Positions 41,335 to 49,294 of a DNA stretch of 62,992 bases are shown piece by piece. The DNA is from Amycolatopsis suaedae (lineage in GTDB: Bacteria; Actinomycetota; Actinomycetes; Mycobacteriales; Pseudonocardiaceae): assembly GCF_004214935.1 (NCBI RefSeq), contig NZ_SFCC01000025.1, positions 1-62,992 on the forward strand. Direction: 5' to 3'. The position numbers and the translations under genes were made by a program. The notes under the pieces are model-generated. The model was not told the DNA's origin and ran no database searches. It worked only from the letters and a program-made list of their open reading frames with translations. The first letter of the stretch is position 1, and each line of letters begins with the position of its first letter.

Positions 41335-41462
41335 CCTCGAAGGCTGTAGTTGGCTCGGTCAGGCCGATCGAGCCCGGAGCTACCTGGCGGTAATTACCCA
41401 TCCGGGTAGTTCGGGCACGCCCAGCCGACACTACCGGCAGGTACCGGTATCCCCATGGCCTG
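41335..41462. promoter_or_regulatory. Intergenic region with short palindromes upstream of the AdoK-type gene
   Basis: GGTAATTACC (41391-41400) is a perfect 10-bp palindrome, and TACCGGCAGGTACCGGTA (41432-41449) is a near-palindrome. They lie between the divergent kinase gene and the small ORF at 41483. They could be operators; no regulator is known for either gene. Confidence 0.3.
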
Positions 41463-41482
41463 AACGGTGCCAGTCTGACCGG

Positions 41483-41653
41483 GTGAGCACTTTCCCGGAG
41501 GCCGAGACCCTCGACGAGCTGATCGCCGACTGCGCCGACATCCCCGGTGGCCTGCATGCCACCGCCGCGCTGCCCGCACCACGAGCCCCTCGGCCGTGGA
41601 CCGTCGACGACGCCTGCCACGCCCAGGTCGCCGACGCCGACGAGTACGTGTAG
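41483..41653 (+). CDS. Small hypothetical protein, 56 residues
   Basis: GTG at 41483 opens a 56-codon frame (start VSTFPEAETLDELIADCADI, end ACHAQVADADEYV) with strongly GC-rich third positions and an acidic composition. A hairpin terminator lies 10 bp after the TAG. There is no strong ribosome site, and no domain is recognised. It could be a truncated or novel small gene, or chance, though codon use favours coding. Confidence 0.45.
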   Translation: MSTFPEAETLDELIADCADIPGGLHATAALPAPRAPRPWTVDDACHAQVADADEYV

Positions 41654-41663
41654 TTCGCGCAGA

Positions 41664-41701
41664 CGAAAGGGGCGCCGGTCGGCTGACCAGCGCCCCTTTC
41701 G
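41664..41701. terminator. Bidirectional terminator before erpA
   Basis: CGAAAGGGGCGC (41664-41675) pairs perfectly with GCGCCCCTTTCG (41690-41701) around a 14-nt loop. It stands between the small ORF and the convergent erpA stop at 41714. Confidence 0.85.
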
Positions 41702-41713
41702 TGCGTCAGAGGC

Positions 41714-42076
41714 TCAGTGGAAACTATCACCGCAGGCGCAGGAGCCGGTGGCGTTCGGGTTGTCGATGGTGAAACCCTGCTTCTCGATGCTGTCGACGAA
41801 GTCGATGACGGCGTCGGTGACGTACGGCGCGCTCATCCGGTCCACGGCCACCTGAAGGCCGTCGAAGTCGCGGAACAGGTCCCCGTCGAGGGTGCGCTCG
41901 TCGAAGAACAGCTGGTAGCGCAGACCCGCGCAGCCTCCGGGCTGGACGGCGATGCGCAGGTGCATGTCGTCGCGGCCCTCCTGCTCGAGCAGGGCCTTCG
42001 CCTTGGCCGCGGCGGCCTCGGTCAGGGTGACGCCGTGTGTGGCCTCGGCGGCGCCCGTCTGCTCAGCGGTCGTCAT
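41714..42076 (-). CDS. erpA: Iron-sulfur cluster insertion protein (ErpA/HesB type)
   Basis: The 120-residue A-type carrier has the three conserved Cys: one in QPGGCAGLRYQL and two in GSCACGDSF near the C-terminus. It delivers [Fe-S] clusters to target proteins; targets in this window could include NadA, QcrA and LipA. ATG at 42076 has GAGGAGA. It is divergent from the DUF3043 gene. Confidence 0.93.
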   Translation of the reverse strand: MTTAEQTGAAEATHGVTLTEAAAAKAKALLEQEGRDDMHLRIAVQPGGCAGLRYQLFFDERTLDGDLFRDFDGLQVAVDRMSAPYVTDAVIDFVDSIEKQGFTIDNPNATGSCACGDSFH

Positions 42077-42238
42077 GGCTCTCCTCAATGTCGTGCACCT
42101 GTGGCTACAACGGTGTCAACACTCGCGCGGCCCGATCTGTTCCGCACCTTCCATGGTGACATACGTCCGGCGCGTGCCGCCGCCACCGTGTCCGGTACCG
42201 CCCGATTCCGCTCAGGTGACCTGGAATACCCTGGACAG

Positions 42239-42892
42239 GTGAGGTTCCTGCGCCGCAACAGCAACACAGCCACCGACAACGACGCCGAGGGCTCGGTCGA
42301 GGTCGCCGAGGAGGTCACGCCCCAGCCGAAGGCGTACACCCCCGGCAAGGGCAGGGCCACACCCAAGCGCCGGGAGGCGGAGAACAAGCGTCGCGGCCCG
42401 GTCGCGCCGCCCCCTCGCACCACCCGCGAGGCCATCAAGCGCAACCGTGAGCTGCGCAAACAGAACCCGGTGAGCAAGGAAGAGCGCCGCGCGGCCGCCA
42501 GGGAGCGGCGTGAGCGGATGATGGCCGGCGACGACAAGTACCTGATGCCGCGCGACCGCGGTCCGGTCAAGGCGTACGTGCGCGACCTGGTCGACTCCAA
42601 GCGCAACCTGCTCGGGCTGTTCATGCCGCTGGCGATTGTGGTGTTCGTCGCACTCCTGGTGCCGTACCCGATCGTCCAGCAGTACGCGACGATCCTGTGC
42701 ACCGTGATGCTGCTGGGCATGATCCTGGAGGGCGTGCTCAACGGCCGCCGGGTGGCCAGGCAGGTGCGGGAGAAGTTCCCGGACGAGCTGGTCAAGGGCC
42801 GGTCCATCGGCTGGTACGCGTTCATCCGCGCGAGCCAGATCCGCAAGCTGCGGGTGCCCAAGCCGCGGGTCAGCCCCGGCGACGCCGTCTGA
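42239..42892 (+). CDS. DUF3043 membrane protein
   Basis: The 217-residue protein has a long, basic, Lys/Arg-rich cytoplasmic N-terminus (about 1-120; TPKRREAENKRRGP, REAIKRNRELRKQNP), two adjacent membrane spans (about 128-175) and a short basic tail. It belongs to DUF3043, conserved across actinobacteria next to erpA and of unknown function. GTG at 42239 overlaps no good ribosome site; a leaderless start is plausible. Confidence 0.85.
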   Translation: MRFLRRNSNTATDNDAEGSVEVAEEVTPQPKAYTPGKGRATPKRREAENKRRGPVAPPPRTTREAIKRNRELRKQNPVSKEERRAAARERRERMMAGDDKYLMPRDRGPVKAYVRDLVDSKRNLLGLFMPLAIVVFVALLVPYPIVQQYATILCTVMLLGMILEGVLNGRRVARQVREKFPDELVKGRSIGWYAFIRASQIRKLRVPKPRVSPGDAV

Positions 42893-42934
42893 CGGGTCGT
42901 TAGCAAGGCGAACGATGTCGGCTAGGCTGCTGAC

Positions 42935-43924
42935 ATGGAGTTTCGTCGTCTCGGCCGTAGCGGCCTGTCCATCAGTGAGATCTCGTACGGCAACTGGCTG
43001 ACGCACGGTTCGCAGGTCGAGGAGGAGCAGGCCCAGGCCTGCATCAAGGCGGCGCTGGACGCCGGCATCACCACGTTCGACACCGCCGACGTCTACGCGA
43101 ACACCGCCGCCGAGTCGGTGCTCGGCCGCGGGCTGGCCGGCCAGCGCAGGGAGAGCCTGGAGATCCTCACCAAGGTCTACTGGCCGACCGGCCCCAAGGG
43201 GCCCAACGACAAGGGCCTGTCCCGCAAGCACATCATGGAGTCGGCGCACGCGTCGCTGCGGCGGCTCAAGACCGACTACGTCGACCTCTACCAGGCGCAC
43301 CGCTGGGACGAGACGGTGCCGCTGGACGAGACCATGGTCGCCTTCGCCGACCTGGTCCGGCAGGGCAAGGTCCTCTACGTGGGCGTGTCGGAGTGGACCG
43401 CCGAGCAGATCACCAGGGGTGCCGCGCTGGCCCGTGAGCTGAACATCCCGCTGGTGTCCAACCAGCCGGAGTACAACGCGCTGTGGCGCGTGATCGAGGC
43501 CCAGGTCGTCCCGGCGTCGGAGCGGGAGGGGCTGAGCCAGATCGTCTTCTCGCCGATCGCGCAGGGGGTGCTGACCGGCAAGTACAAGCCCGGCCAGCCG
43601 CTGCCGGAGGGTTCGCGGGCCACCGACGAGAAGGGTGGCGCGCGGATGATCACGAACCACCTGCGCGACGAGGTGCTGGAGCGGGTGGCGAAGCTGGAGC
43701 CGCTGGCCGCCGAGGCCGGCCTGTCGATGGCCCAGCTCGCGGTGGCGTGGGTGCTGCAGAACCCGAACGTCGCCTCGGCGATCATCGGCGCGTCGCGGCC
43801 CGAGCAGGTGCACGAGAACGTCAAGGCCGCCGGTGTCCGCCTGGAGCCGGAGCTGCTGGCCAAGATCGACGAGGCGCTCGACGGCGTGATCGAGCGTGAC
43901 CCCTCGCTGACGCGGACGCCCTAG
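42935..43924 (+). CDS. Aldo/keto reductase (voltage-gated K+ channel beta-like)
   Basis: The 329-residue TIM-barrel NADPH oxidoreductase has the catalytic tetrad: Asp in DTADVYAN, Tyr in the same loop, Lys in LTKVYWPTG and His in YQAHRWDET. The C-terminal SAIIGASRPEQVHENVKAAG binds NADP. It is closest to the channel-beta/YghZ-like subfamily. The substrate is unknown, but aldehyde reduction is likely. A left half of the 47-bp palindrome starts 7 bp after the stop. Confidence 0.92.
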   Translation: MEFRRLGRSGLSISEISYGNWLTHGSQVEEEQAQACIKAALDAGITTFDTADVYANTAAESVLGRGLAGQRRESLEILTKVYWPTGPKGPNDKGLSRKHIMESAHASLRRLKTDYVDLYQAHRWDETVPLDETMVAFADLVRQGKVLYVGVSEWTAEQITRGAALARELNIPLVSNQPEYNALWRVIEAQVVPASEREGLSQIVFSPIAQGVLTGKYKPGQPLPEGSRATDEKGGARMITNHLRDEVLERVAKLEPLAAEAGLSMAQLAVAWVLQNPNVASAIIGASRPEQVHENVKAAGVRLEPELLAKIDEALDGVIERDPSLTRTP

Positions 43925-43930
43925 AAGCTC

Positions 43931-43952
43931 GTGAAGGCCACCTTCATCACGT
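43931..43952. repeat. Left half of the GTGAAGGCC palindrome (composite element)
   Basis: Only the left arm is present, followed by GAGACGTCAGGGCCCCGGCA. That flank is complementary to the flank of the right half copy at 44361-44382 (TGCCGGAGCCCTGACGT). The two halves therefore form long terminal inverted repeats of a ~450-bp element between the aldo/keto reductase and IspD genes. Confidence 0.85.
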
Positions 43953-44004
43953 GAGACGTCAGGGCCCCGGCAAGTCGGGTGGCGGTCAGCCGAGGTGGCT
44001 GGTT

Positions 44005-44205
44005 TCGAGCGTGGAACTCGTGTACCGGAAGGTAGAACTCGCGTGCCGGAATGCAGAACTCGCGTGCGTGAGTGCAGAACTCATGATGTGGATCGGGTTC
44101 TCACCCGGTGCCGGTCGGACGTGTGTGAACGGCCCGTTCGCGCGAGTCCTCCGTTCCCGACCCGCGAGTCGACCGTTGCGGACCCGCGAGTTGCACGTTC
44201 CCGCC
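44005..44205. repeat. 21/22-bp-period dyad array, copy 2, inside the composite element
   Basis: Four inverted units have GAACTC at 44014, 44035, 44056 and 44077 (21-bp spacing). Three direct units have CGCGAGT at 44141, 44163 and 44185 (22-bp spacing). A GAACGGCCCGTTC palindrome lies between (44127-44139). It is the same family as 30194-30333 with the half-arrays in reverse order. Frames through it give repetitive peptides such as RTRVPECRTRV and are not considered genes. Confidence 0.85.
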
Positions 44206-44360
44206 GCCCCGGTCCCGCTGACTGGCACGCCGGTTCCAGATCGCGGGACGAACCCGTCCTCGCCTGGCCGAACGGGCCGCCCGCGCTAACCTGCCGGGCC
44301 GGGCCGGAACGCGAATGACGCGCTCCCGACCACCCGACTTTGCCGGAGCCCTGACGTGAG

Positions 44361-44382
44361 ACGTAATGAAGGTGGCCTTCAC
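44361..44382. repeat. Right half of the GTGAAGGCC palindrome (composite element)
   Basis: This right arm completes the composite element begun at 43931. The IspD-like gene's TGA (complement of 44379-44381) lies inside it, so the repeat supplies that stop codon. Confidence 0.85.
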
Positions 44383-45053
44383 GTGCCTCGGGCCAGCAGG
44401 CGCTCGGCGATGGGCAGGTCGTGGGCGTAGGTGATCTTGATGTTGCGCTCGTCACCGGGAACGCGGCGGACCGGCACGTCCGCGTACTGCTGCATGCAGG
44501 AGGCCGTGTCGGTGCCGGTGAAGCCGTCGCGTTCCGCGGCCAGGTAGGCCGCCAGCAGTGGCGCGGCCGGGAAACCCTGCGGCGTCTGCACCCGGACCGC
44601 CCCGGTCAGCGGCCTGCCCTCCGCCGTGGCCAGGTCGTGTGCCTCGACGCCCGGTACGGCACCGCCGTGCCGGGCCGCCGCGAGGACGTCGGCCACCAGC
44701 GTGCGGCTGACCAGCGGGCGGGCGCCGTCGTGGATCAGGACCGTGTCGATCTCACCGGCGCCGATCCGCCCGGCCAGCTGCCGCAGGGCACACAGTTCCG
44801 ACTCCTGCCGGGTCGCCCCGCCGTGCACCACCTCGACGCCGGGCCCCGCCAGCGGGGCGGCCAGCCCGGCGTCCCGCGGGCGGATCACCAGGACCACCGT
44901 GCCGATGCCCGGGGCGCCGGCGAACGCCGCCAGCGACCAGGCGAGCACCGGCCGGCCGGCCAGCGGCAGGTACACCTTGTTCAGCTCGGCGCCCACCCTG
45001 GTTCCCGAACCGCTCGCCAGCACGACGGCCGCGGCGGTTTGTCGTTCTGCCAC
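44379..45053 (-). CDS. IspD-family 2-C-methyl-D-erythritol 4-phosphate cytidylyltransferase
   Basis: The 224-residue Rossmann-like enzyme has VVLASGSGTRVGAELNKVYL, GGATRQESELCALRQLA, IHDGARPLVS and TPQGFPAAPLLAAYL, the standard IspD set for CTP and MEP binding. ispF is not adjacent, although ispD-ispF usually pair, so it may be a paralogue or a related cytidylyltransferase. GTG at 45053 lies 8 nt after a TATGCT -10-like box, so the message is probably leaderless. The stop is inside a repeat. Confidence 0.82.
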   Translation of the reverse strand: MAERQTAAAVVLASGSGTRVGAELNKVYLPLAGRPVLAWSLAAFAGAPGIGTVVLVIRPRDAGLAAPLAGPGVEVVHGGATRQESELCALRQLAGRIGAGEIDTVLIHDGARPLVSRTLVADVLAAARHGGAVPGVEAHDLATAEGRPLTGAVRVQTPQGFPAAPLLAAYLAAERDGFTGTDTASCMQQYADVPVRRVPGDERNIKITYAHDLPIAERLLARGT

Positions 45054-45091
45054 AACAAAAGAGCATACGGCCGCCGGTGTAGCGTGACCGC

Positions 45092-46102
45092 GTGGACGAC
45101 TTCTCCGACCTGCCCTTCCCCGACGAGGTCGCCAGGGCAGCGGCCACCGGCCCGCACTCCCGCTCGCTCGGCAGGCTCGCGGAGCTGGGCGCCTGGCTCG
45201 CGGCCTGCCAGGGGCAGGCCCCGCCGCGGCCGGTCGCCCGGGCCCGGGTGGTGGTGTTCGCCGCCGACCACGGGATCGCCGCCCGCGGCGTGTCCGCCCG
45301 CTCCCCCGAGGCGACGGCGCGGCTGGTCGAGGCTGCCCTCGACGGCACCGGCCCGACCGCGACGCTGGCGGCCGGGGCGGGGGCGACGGTGCGCGTCGTC
45401 GACGTCGGGGTGGACAGCGACGGGGACGGCGAGTTCAAGGTGCGCCGCGGCTCGGGCAGCATCGACACCGAGGACGCGCTCACGGCCGACGAGGCGAGCG
45501 CCGCCGTCCGGGCCGGAATGGCCGTCGCCGACGCCGAGGTCGACAGCGGCGCCGACCTGCTCGTGCCCGCCGAGTTCGGCGTCGGCTCCACCACCCCGGC
45601 CTCCGTGCTCGTGGCCGCGCTGACCGGTGCGGAGCCGGTGGCCGTCGTCGGCCGCGGCTCCGGTATCGACGACCGGGCATGGATGCGCAAGGCCGCCGCC
45701 GTCCGCGACGGCCTGCGCCGCGCCAGGGGTTCGGTCAACGACCCGCTCGGCCTGCTGGCCACCGTCGGCGGAGCCGACCTGGCGGCGCTGGCCGGCTTCC
45801 TCGCCCAGGCCGCCAAACGACGGACGCCGGTGCTGCTGGACGGCCTGGTGGTCGGCGCGGCCGCCCTGGTGGCCGAGGAGCTGGCGCCCGGCGCACGCGG
45901 CTGGTGGAAGGCCGCCCACCGCGGCGCCGAGCCCGCTCACGCACTGCTGCTGGAGCACCTCGACCTGGAGCCGGTGCTGGAGCTGGGCATCCAGGCCGGC
46001 GAGGGCACCGGTGCGCTGACGGCGCTGCCGCTGCTGCTGCAGGCGGCGCGGCTGGCCGCCGAGACCGCGGCGGTGGCCCCGGTCTTCGACGACGTCACCT
46101 GA
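45092..46102 (+). CDS. cobT: Nicotinate-nucleotide-dimethylbenzimidazole phosphoribosyltransferase
   Basis: The 336-residue enzyme makes alpha-ribazole phosphate for the lower ligand of cobalamin. It has VVVFAADHGIAARGVSA, FGVGSTTPASVLVAALTG and the catalytic-Glu loop LGIQAGEGTGALTALPLLLQ. No other cob genes are adjacent. GTG at 45092 is divergent from the IspD-like gene by 38 bp. A 47-bp palindrome starts 12 bp after the stop. Confidence 0.93.
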   Translation: MDDFSDLPFPDEVARAAATGPHSRSLGRLAELGAWLAACQGQAPPRPVARARVVVFAADHGIAARGVSARSPEATARLVEAALDGTGPTATLAAGAGATVRVVDVGVDSDGDGEFKVRRGSGSIDTEDALTADEASAAVRAGMAVADAEVDSGADLLVPAEFGVGSTTPASVLVAALTGAEPVAVVGRGSGIDDRAWMRKAAAVRDGLRRARGSVNDPLGLLATVGGADLAALAGFLAQAAKRRTPVLLDGLVVGAAALVAEELAPGARGWWKAAHRGAEPAHALLLEHLDLEPVLELGIQAGEGTGALTALPLLLQAARLAAETAAVAPVFDDVT

Positions 46103-46114
46103 GCGGCAGAGCAC

Positions 46115-46161
46115 GTGAAGGCCACCTTCATTACGTGAGACGTACTGAAGGTGGCCTTCAC
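46115..46161. repeat. 47-bp GTGAAGGCC palindrome, copy 4 (likely terminator)
   Basis: The arms match except one pair near the centre (TTACGT-GAG-ACGTAC). It is 12 bp after cobT and 30 bp before the convergent ilvE stop. Confidence 0.9.
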
Positions 46162-46191
46162 GTGCTTTGAGCCGGGGCCGAGGACGCCGGG

Positions 46192-47295
46192 TCAGATCAG
46201 GCGGTGCATCCAGCCGTGCGGGTCAGGGCGGGTGCCCTCCTGGATGCCGACCAGCTCGGACCGCAGCTTCATCGTGAGCGGGCCGGGCTCGCCACCGGAC
46301 ATGGTGAACTCGCCGCCCTCGTGCCGGACCGTACCGACCGGCGTGATGACCGCGGCGGTGCCGCAGGCGAACACCTCGGTCAGTTCACCCGAGCGGGCAG
46401 CCTTCTCCCACTCGTCGGTGGAGATCCGCCGTTCCTCGACCCGGTGCCCGAGGTCGGCGGCCAGCCGCAGCAGCGAGTCCCTGGTGACGCCCGGCAGCAG
46501 CGACCCGGTCAGCTCCGGCGTCACCACCTTCGCGTCGTCGCCCGAGCCGAAGACGAAGAACAGGTTCATCCCGCCCATCTCCTCGACCCAGCGGCGCTCG
46601 ACGGCGTCCAGCCAGACCACCTGGTCACAGCCCTTCTCGACGGCCTGGGCCTGCGCCACGAACGACGCGGCGTAGTTACCGGCGCACTTGGCGAAGCCCG
46701 TCCCGCCCGGCGCGGCACGCACGTACTCGGTGGACAGCCACACGCTCACCGGCTTGACCCCGCCGGCGAAGTACGAACCGGCCGGGGAGGCGATGACGCT
46801 GTACAGGTACTCCGTGGCCGGGGCGTTCACGCCCAGCCCCACCGAGGTGGAGATCATGAACGGCCGCAGGTACAGCGACTCGCCCTGCTTGGTCGGCACC
46901 CAGCGGGCGTCGACCTCCAGCAGCGCGCGCAGCGACTCCAGGAAGTACTCGTCGGGCAGCTCCGGCATGGCCATCCGGGCGGCCGAGCGACGGAAGCGGG
47001 CTGCGTTGGCGTCGGCGCGGAACGAGGCGATGGTGCCGTCCGGCTGACGGTAGGCCTTCAGCCCCTCGAAGATGGCCTGCGCGTAGTGCAGCACCGACGT
47101 CGCCGGGTCCAGCGACAGCGGCTGGTACGGTCCGACCTCGCCGCCGTGCCAGCCCCGCTCGGTGTCCCACTTCATGGTGACCATGTGGTCGGTGAAGTTC
47201 ACGCCGAACCCGGGCGCGGCCAGTACCTGCGCTACCCGCTCGTCGCTGGCGGGCGAGCTGTGGGTGACACGGGTGAAGGGCGCGATGGTCGTCAT
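46192..47295 (-). CDS. ilvE: Branched-chain amino-acid aminotransferase
   Basis: The 367-residue fold-type IV PLP enzyme transfers amino groups to and from Leu, Ile and Val. It shows the Lys of GFAKCAGNYAASFVAQAQ (Schiff base), the YAQAIFEGLKAYR substrate wall and GTAAVITPVGTV for phosphate binding. ATG at 47295 follows TTATCGTTCTACCC, which could be a -10 of a leaderless message. Convergent with cobT across palindrome copy 4. Confidence 0.95.
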   Translation of the reverse strand: MTTIAPFTRVTHSSPASDERVAQVLAAPGFGVNFTDHMVTMKWDTERGWHGGEVGPYQPLSLDPATSVLHYAQAIFEGLKAYRQPDGTIASFRADANAARFRRSAARMAMPELPDEYFLESLRALLEVDARWVPTKQGESLYLRPFMISTSVGLGVNAPATEYLYSVIASPAGSYFAGGVKPVSVWLSTEYVRAAPGGTGFAKCAGNYAASFVAQAQAVEKGCDQVVWLDAVERRWVEEMGGMNLFFVFGSGDDAKVVTPELTGSLLPGVTRDSLLRLAADLGHRVEERRISTDEWEKAARSGELTEVFACGTAAVITPVGTVRHEGGEFTMSGGEPGPLTMKLRSELVGIQEGTRPDPHGWMHRLI

Positions 47296-47370
47296 GGGTA
47301 GAACGATAACTCTTAGTTGGACGTCAGAGTATTCCGCGCCCCCTGACCACTCCGACTACGATGTGAACTC

Positions 47371-47664
47371 GTGACCCACGACGTGAAGTCCAACAGCGTG
47401 ACCGCAGGCACCGGCTCGGACGTGAAGACGTTCTTCGCCGCGCTGCTGCTCACGTTCGCCTCGGGCATGCTGATCCTGGTCGGCGCCCTGCTGATCGGGT
47501 TCTTCGGCGGCTTCCTCGGTGTCGTCGGCGTCGTGCTCGGCCTGATCTGGTGGCGCAGCGCCAACGGCAAGATGTTCCCGCGCGACCTGTCAACCGGCGC
47601 CATGGTCAGCGCGACGGCCGCCGCCGTCGGCCTCAGCCTGCTGGCCTGGCTCATCTACAGCTGA
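47371..47664 (+). CDS. Small two-span membrane protein
   Basis: The 97-residue protein has a polar N-terminus and two to three hydrophobic spans: AALLLTFASGMLILVGALLI, GFFGGFLGVVGVVLGLIWW and a third at 75-96 (MVSATAAAVGLSLLAWLIYS). GTG at 47371 is divergent from ilvE. It has no known domain. Its last 75 bp overlap the convergent DUF402 gene. Confidence 0.75.
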   Translation: MTHDVKSNSVTAGTGSDVKTFFAALLLTFASGMLILVGALLIGFFGGFLGVVGVVLGLIWWRSANGKMFPRDLSTGAMVSATAAAVGLSLLAWLIYS

Positions 47665-48282
47665 CTCGGGCAGCTCCGGCACCGGCCACGCCGGGTCCGG
47701 CCGGAAGTCGGTCCAGCTGCCGTCGAACGGGAACCGGCCAGCCTCGGCCAGCTCGATCAGCCGCTCCCCCTCCTGCCGCAGCCGGACCAGCCACTTGGCG
47801 GTGAGCCTGCCCGCCGCGACGGCGGCCTCCGCCTCGTCCTCGTCCTTCCACCGCCAGGTCCGGTCGGGCGCGATCGCCACGTCGAGCACGCCGTCCACCC
47901 GGTCCGGACCGCTGGCCGTCCGGCCCAGCGGCACCTCCAGGTTGACGTACCAGCCGGTGAACTCCCCGGTCTCGGCGAAGAACCACCACACCGACGACCA
48001 CTCGTCGTCCGGGATCCGGCGCAGCGTGGACGTGCCGCGCCAGACGTCCAGCCGCGAGTACCGCGGCAGCCGGAACCGCTGCTCCAGCGGCGCCTCGCGC
48101 AGCGAACGGCCGTCGGCGAGCTTGCTGCTGGTGATGGGCGTTCCCGCGGGCATCCAGCCGAGCAGCACGCCGCCGTTGTCGGAGATCACCCGCAGCGGGT
48201 GCAGCCTGCCGACGCTGGAGTCCGGACGGAGGAATCGTTCGACGACCGTGTGCCCGGCCGGCCAGTCATCCGGTGTCGGCAT
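47590..48282 (-). CDS. DUF402 family protein
   Basis: The 230-residue protein is rich in aromatic residues: SSVWWFFAETGEFTGWYVNL, RLDVWRGTSTLRRIP, VLDVAIAPDRTWRWKDEDEA. This is the DUF402 core, related to FomD and nucleotide phosphatase-like proteins, usually metal-dependent. The last 24 residues (QQAEADGGGRRADHGAG) are low in complexity and read through the antisense of the small membrane gene. ATG at 48282 overlaps the upstream membrane gene by 17 bp. Confidence 0.85.
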   Translation of the reverse strand: MPTPDDWPAGHTVVERFLRPDSSVGRLHPLRVISDNGGVLLGWMPAGTPITSSKLADGRSLREAPLEQRFRLPRYSRLDVWRGTSTLRRIPDDEWSSVWWFFAETGEFTGWYVNLEVPLGRTASGPDRVDGVLDVAIAPDRTWRWKDEDEAEAAVAAGRLTAKWLVRLRQEGERLIELAEAGRFPFDGSWTDFRPDPAWPVPELPESAVDEPGQQAEADGGGRRADHGAG

Positions 48283-49240
48283 ACCGAATACGGTACCGGT
48301 GCGCGGCCACTCCGAGCAGGGCCACGGCGGCACCGATGACCATGGCGGCGAGCGGCAGGGTCGCCAGCAGCCCCAGCGCTCCGGCGGCCGCGACGGCCGG
48401 ACGTGCCGCGAGGCCCGAGCGCAACTCGACCACCGCGCCGACGAGGATCTCGGCCAGCACCACCACGGCGGCCACCTGGACCGACGCGAGCGGGTCGAGC
48501 AGCAACGCCGCCGGCACTGCCGCGGCCCCACCCGCCACGGGCCACCACGACGGGCCGGTGCCGGTGGACCGCAGTGCCGCGACGGCGGCGGCCACCACCG
48601 CCAGCACGATCACGGCACCGAACCCGGTACGCAGCACCGCGGCGTCGGCGGCGCCGAGCAGGTCGGCGGGTGCGGTCACCGACAGGCCCAGCCGCACCGG
48701 GCCGAGCTGGTAGAGCGCCACGGCACCGACGGCCAGCAGCACGCCCACGGCAAGCCACCAGCGTCGCGCCCCGGCCAGCAACGGGACGGCCAGCGCGGCG
48801 GCGAGCGGCACCCCGGCGGGGCCGGCGACCGGCCCAGGGACCGAGTCGACCGGCTCCACCGCCAGCCCGACGGCCACCAGCGCCAGCGTGGCCGCGGTCA
48901 GCACGCCGACGGCCACCAGCCCGCCGTGCCGCAACCGCCCGGCGGCCACGGCGAGCAGGCTCGCCGCCACGACGAACCCGGCCTCGGCCAGCGGCTGATG
49001 GCCGGGAACCAGGTAGGCGGCGAAGGCGGCCGACACCAGCGGGACGACGGCCCAGCGCGCGGCCAGCGACACCCCGTGCCGCACCGGGTGATCGGGTGCG
49101 GGAGCCACCGCGACGAGCAGGCAGGCGAGGACGCCGGCGGCGAGCAGCCACCACCCCGCGGCGGCGGCCATCGGGGCCAGCGTCACGAGCAGTCCGGCCC
49201 AGACGGTCACGGGGACCAGCATGTCATTAGCATGGCTCAC
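48266..49240 (-). CDS. Polytopic membrane protein of unknown function
   Basis: The 324-residue protein is very hydrophobic, with about ten spans (e.g. VPVTVWAGLLVTLAPMAAAA, AVIVLAVVAAAVAAL, LATLPLAAMVIGAAVALLGV) and Ala/Val/Leu-rich linkers. No transport signature or catalytic motif is seen. The ATG at 49240 is divergent from pepA. Overlap with the DUF402 gene suggests co-transcription, but their roles do not obviously connect. Confidence 0.8.
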   Translation of the reverse strand: MSHANDMLVPVTVWAGLLVTLAPMAAAAGWWLLAAGVLACLLVAVAPAPDHPVRHGVSLAARWAVVPLVSAAFAAYLVPGHQPLAEAGFVVAASLLAVAAGRLRHGGLVAVGVLTAATLALVAVGLAVEPVDSVPGPVAGPAGVPLAAALAVPLLAGARRWWLAVGVLLAVGAVALYQLGPVRLGLSVTAPADLLGAADAAVLRTGFGAVIVLAVVAAAVAALRSTGTGPSWWPVAGGAAAVPAALLLDPLASVQVAAVVVLAEILVGAVVELRSGLAARPAVAAAGALGLLATLPLAAMVIGAAVALLGVAAHRYRIRYADTG

Positions 49241-49294
49241 AATCCGACCGGGTGACGAAGCCCGGCGCAGCCGCGACGAAGCGAGAGGTGAGGC

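Noticed and set aside
43995..44318. Open frame with peptide repeats (RTRVPECRTRV) between the aldo/keto reductase and IspD genes
   Set aside because: The peptide periodicity comes from the 21/22-bp DNA array, both strands give similar frames, and there is no ribosome site.
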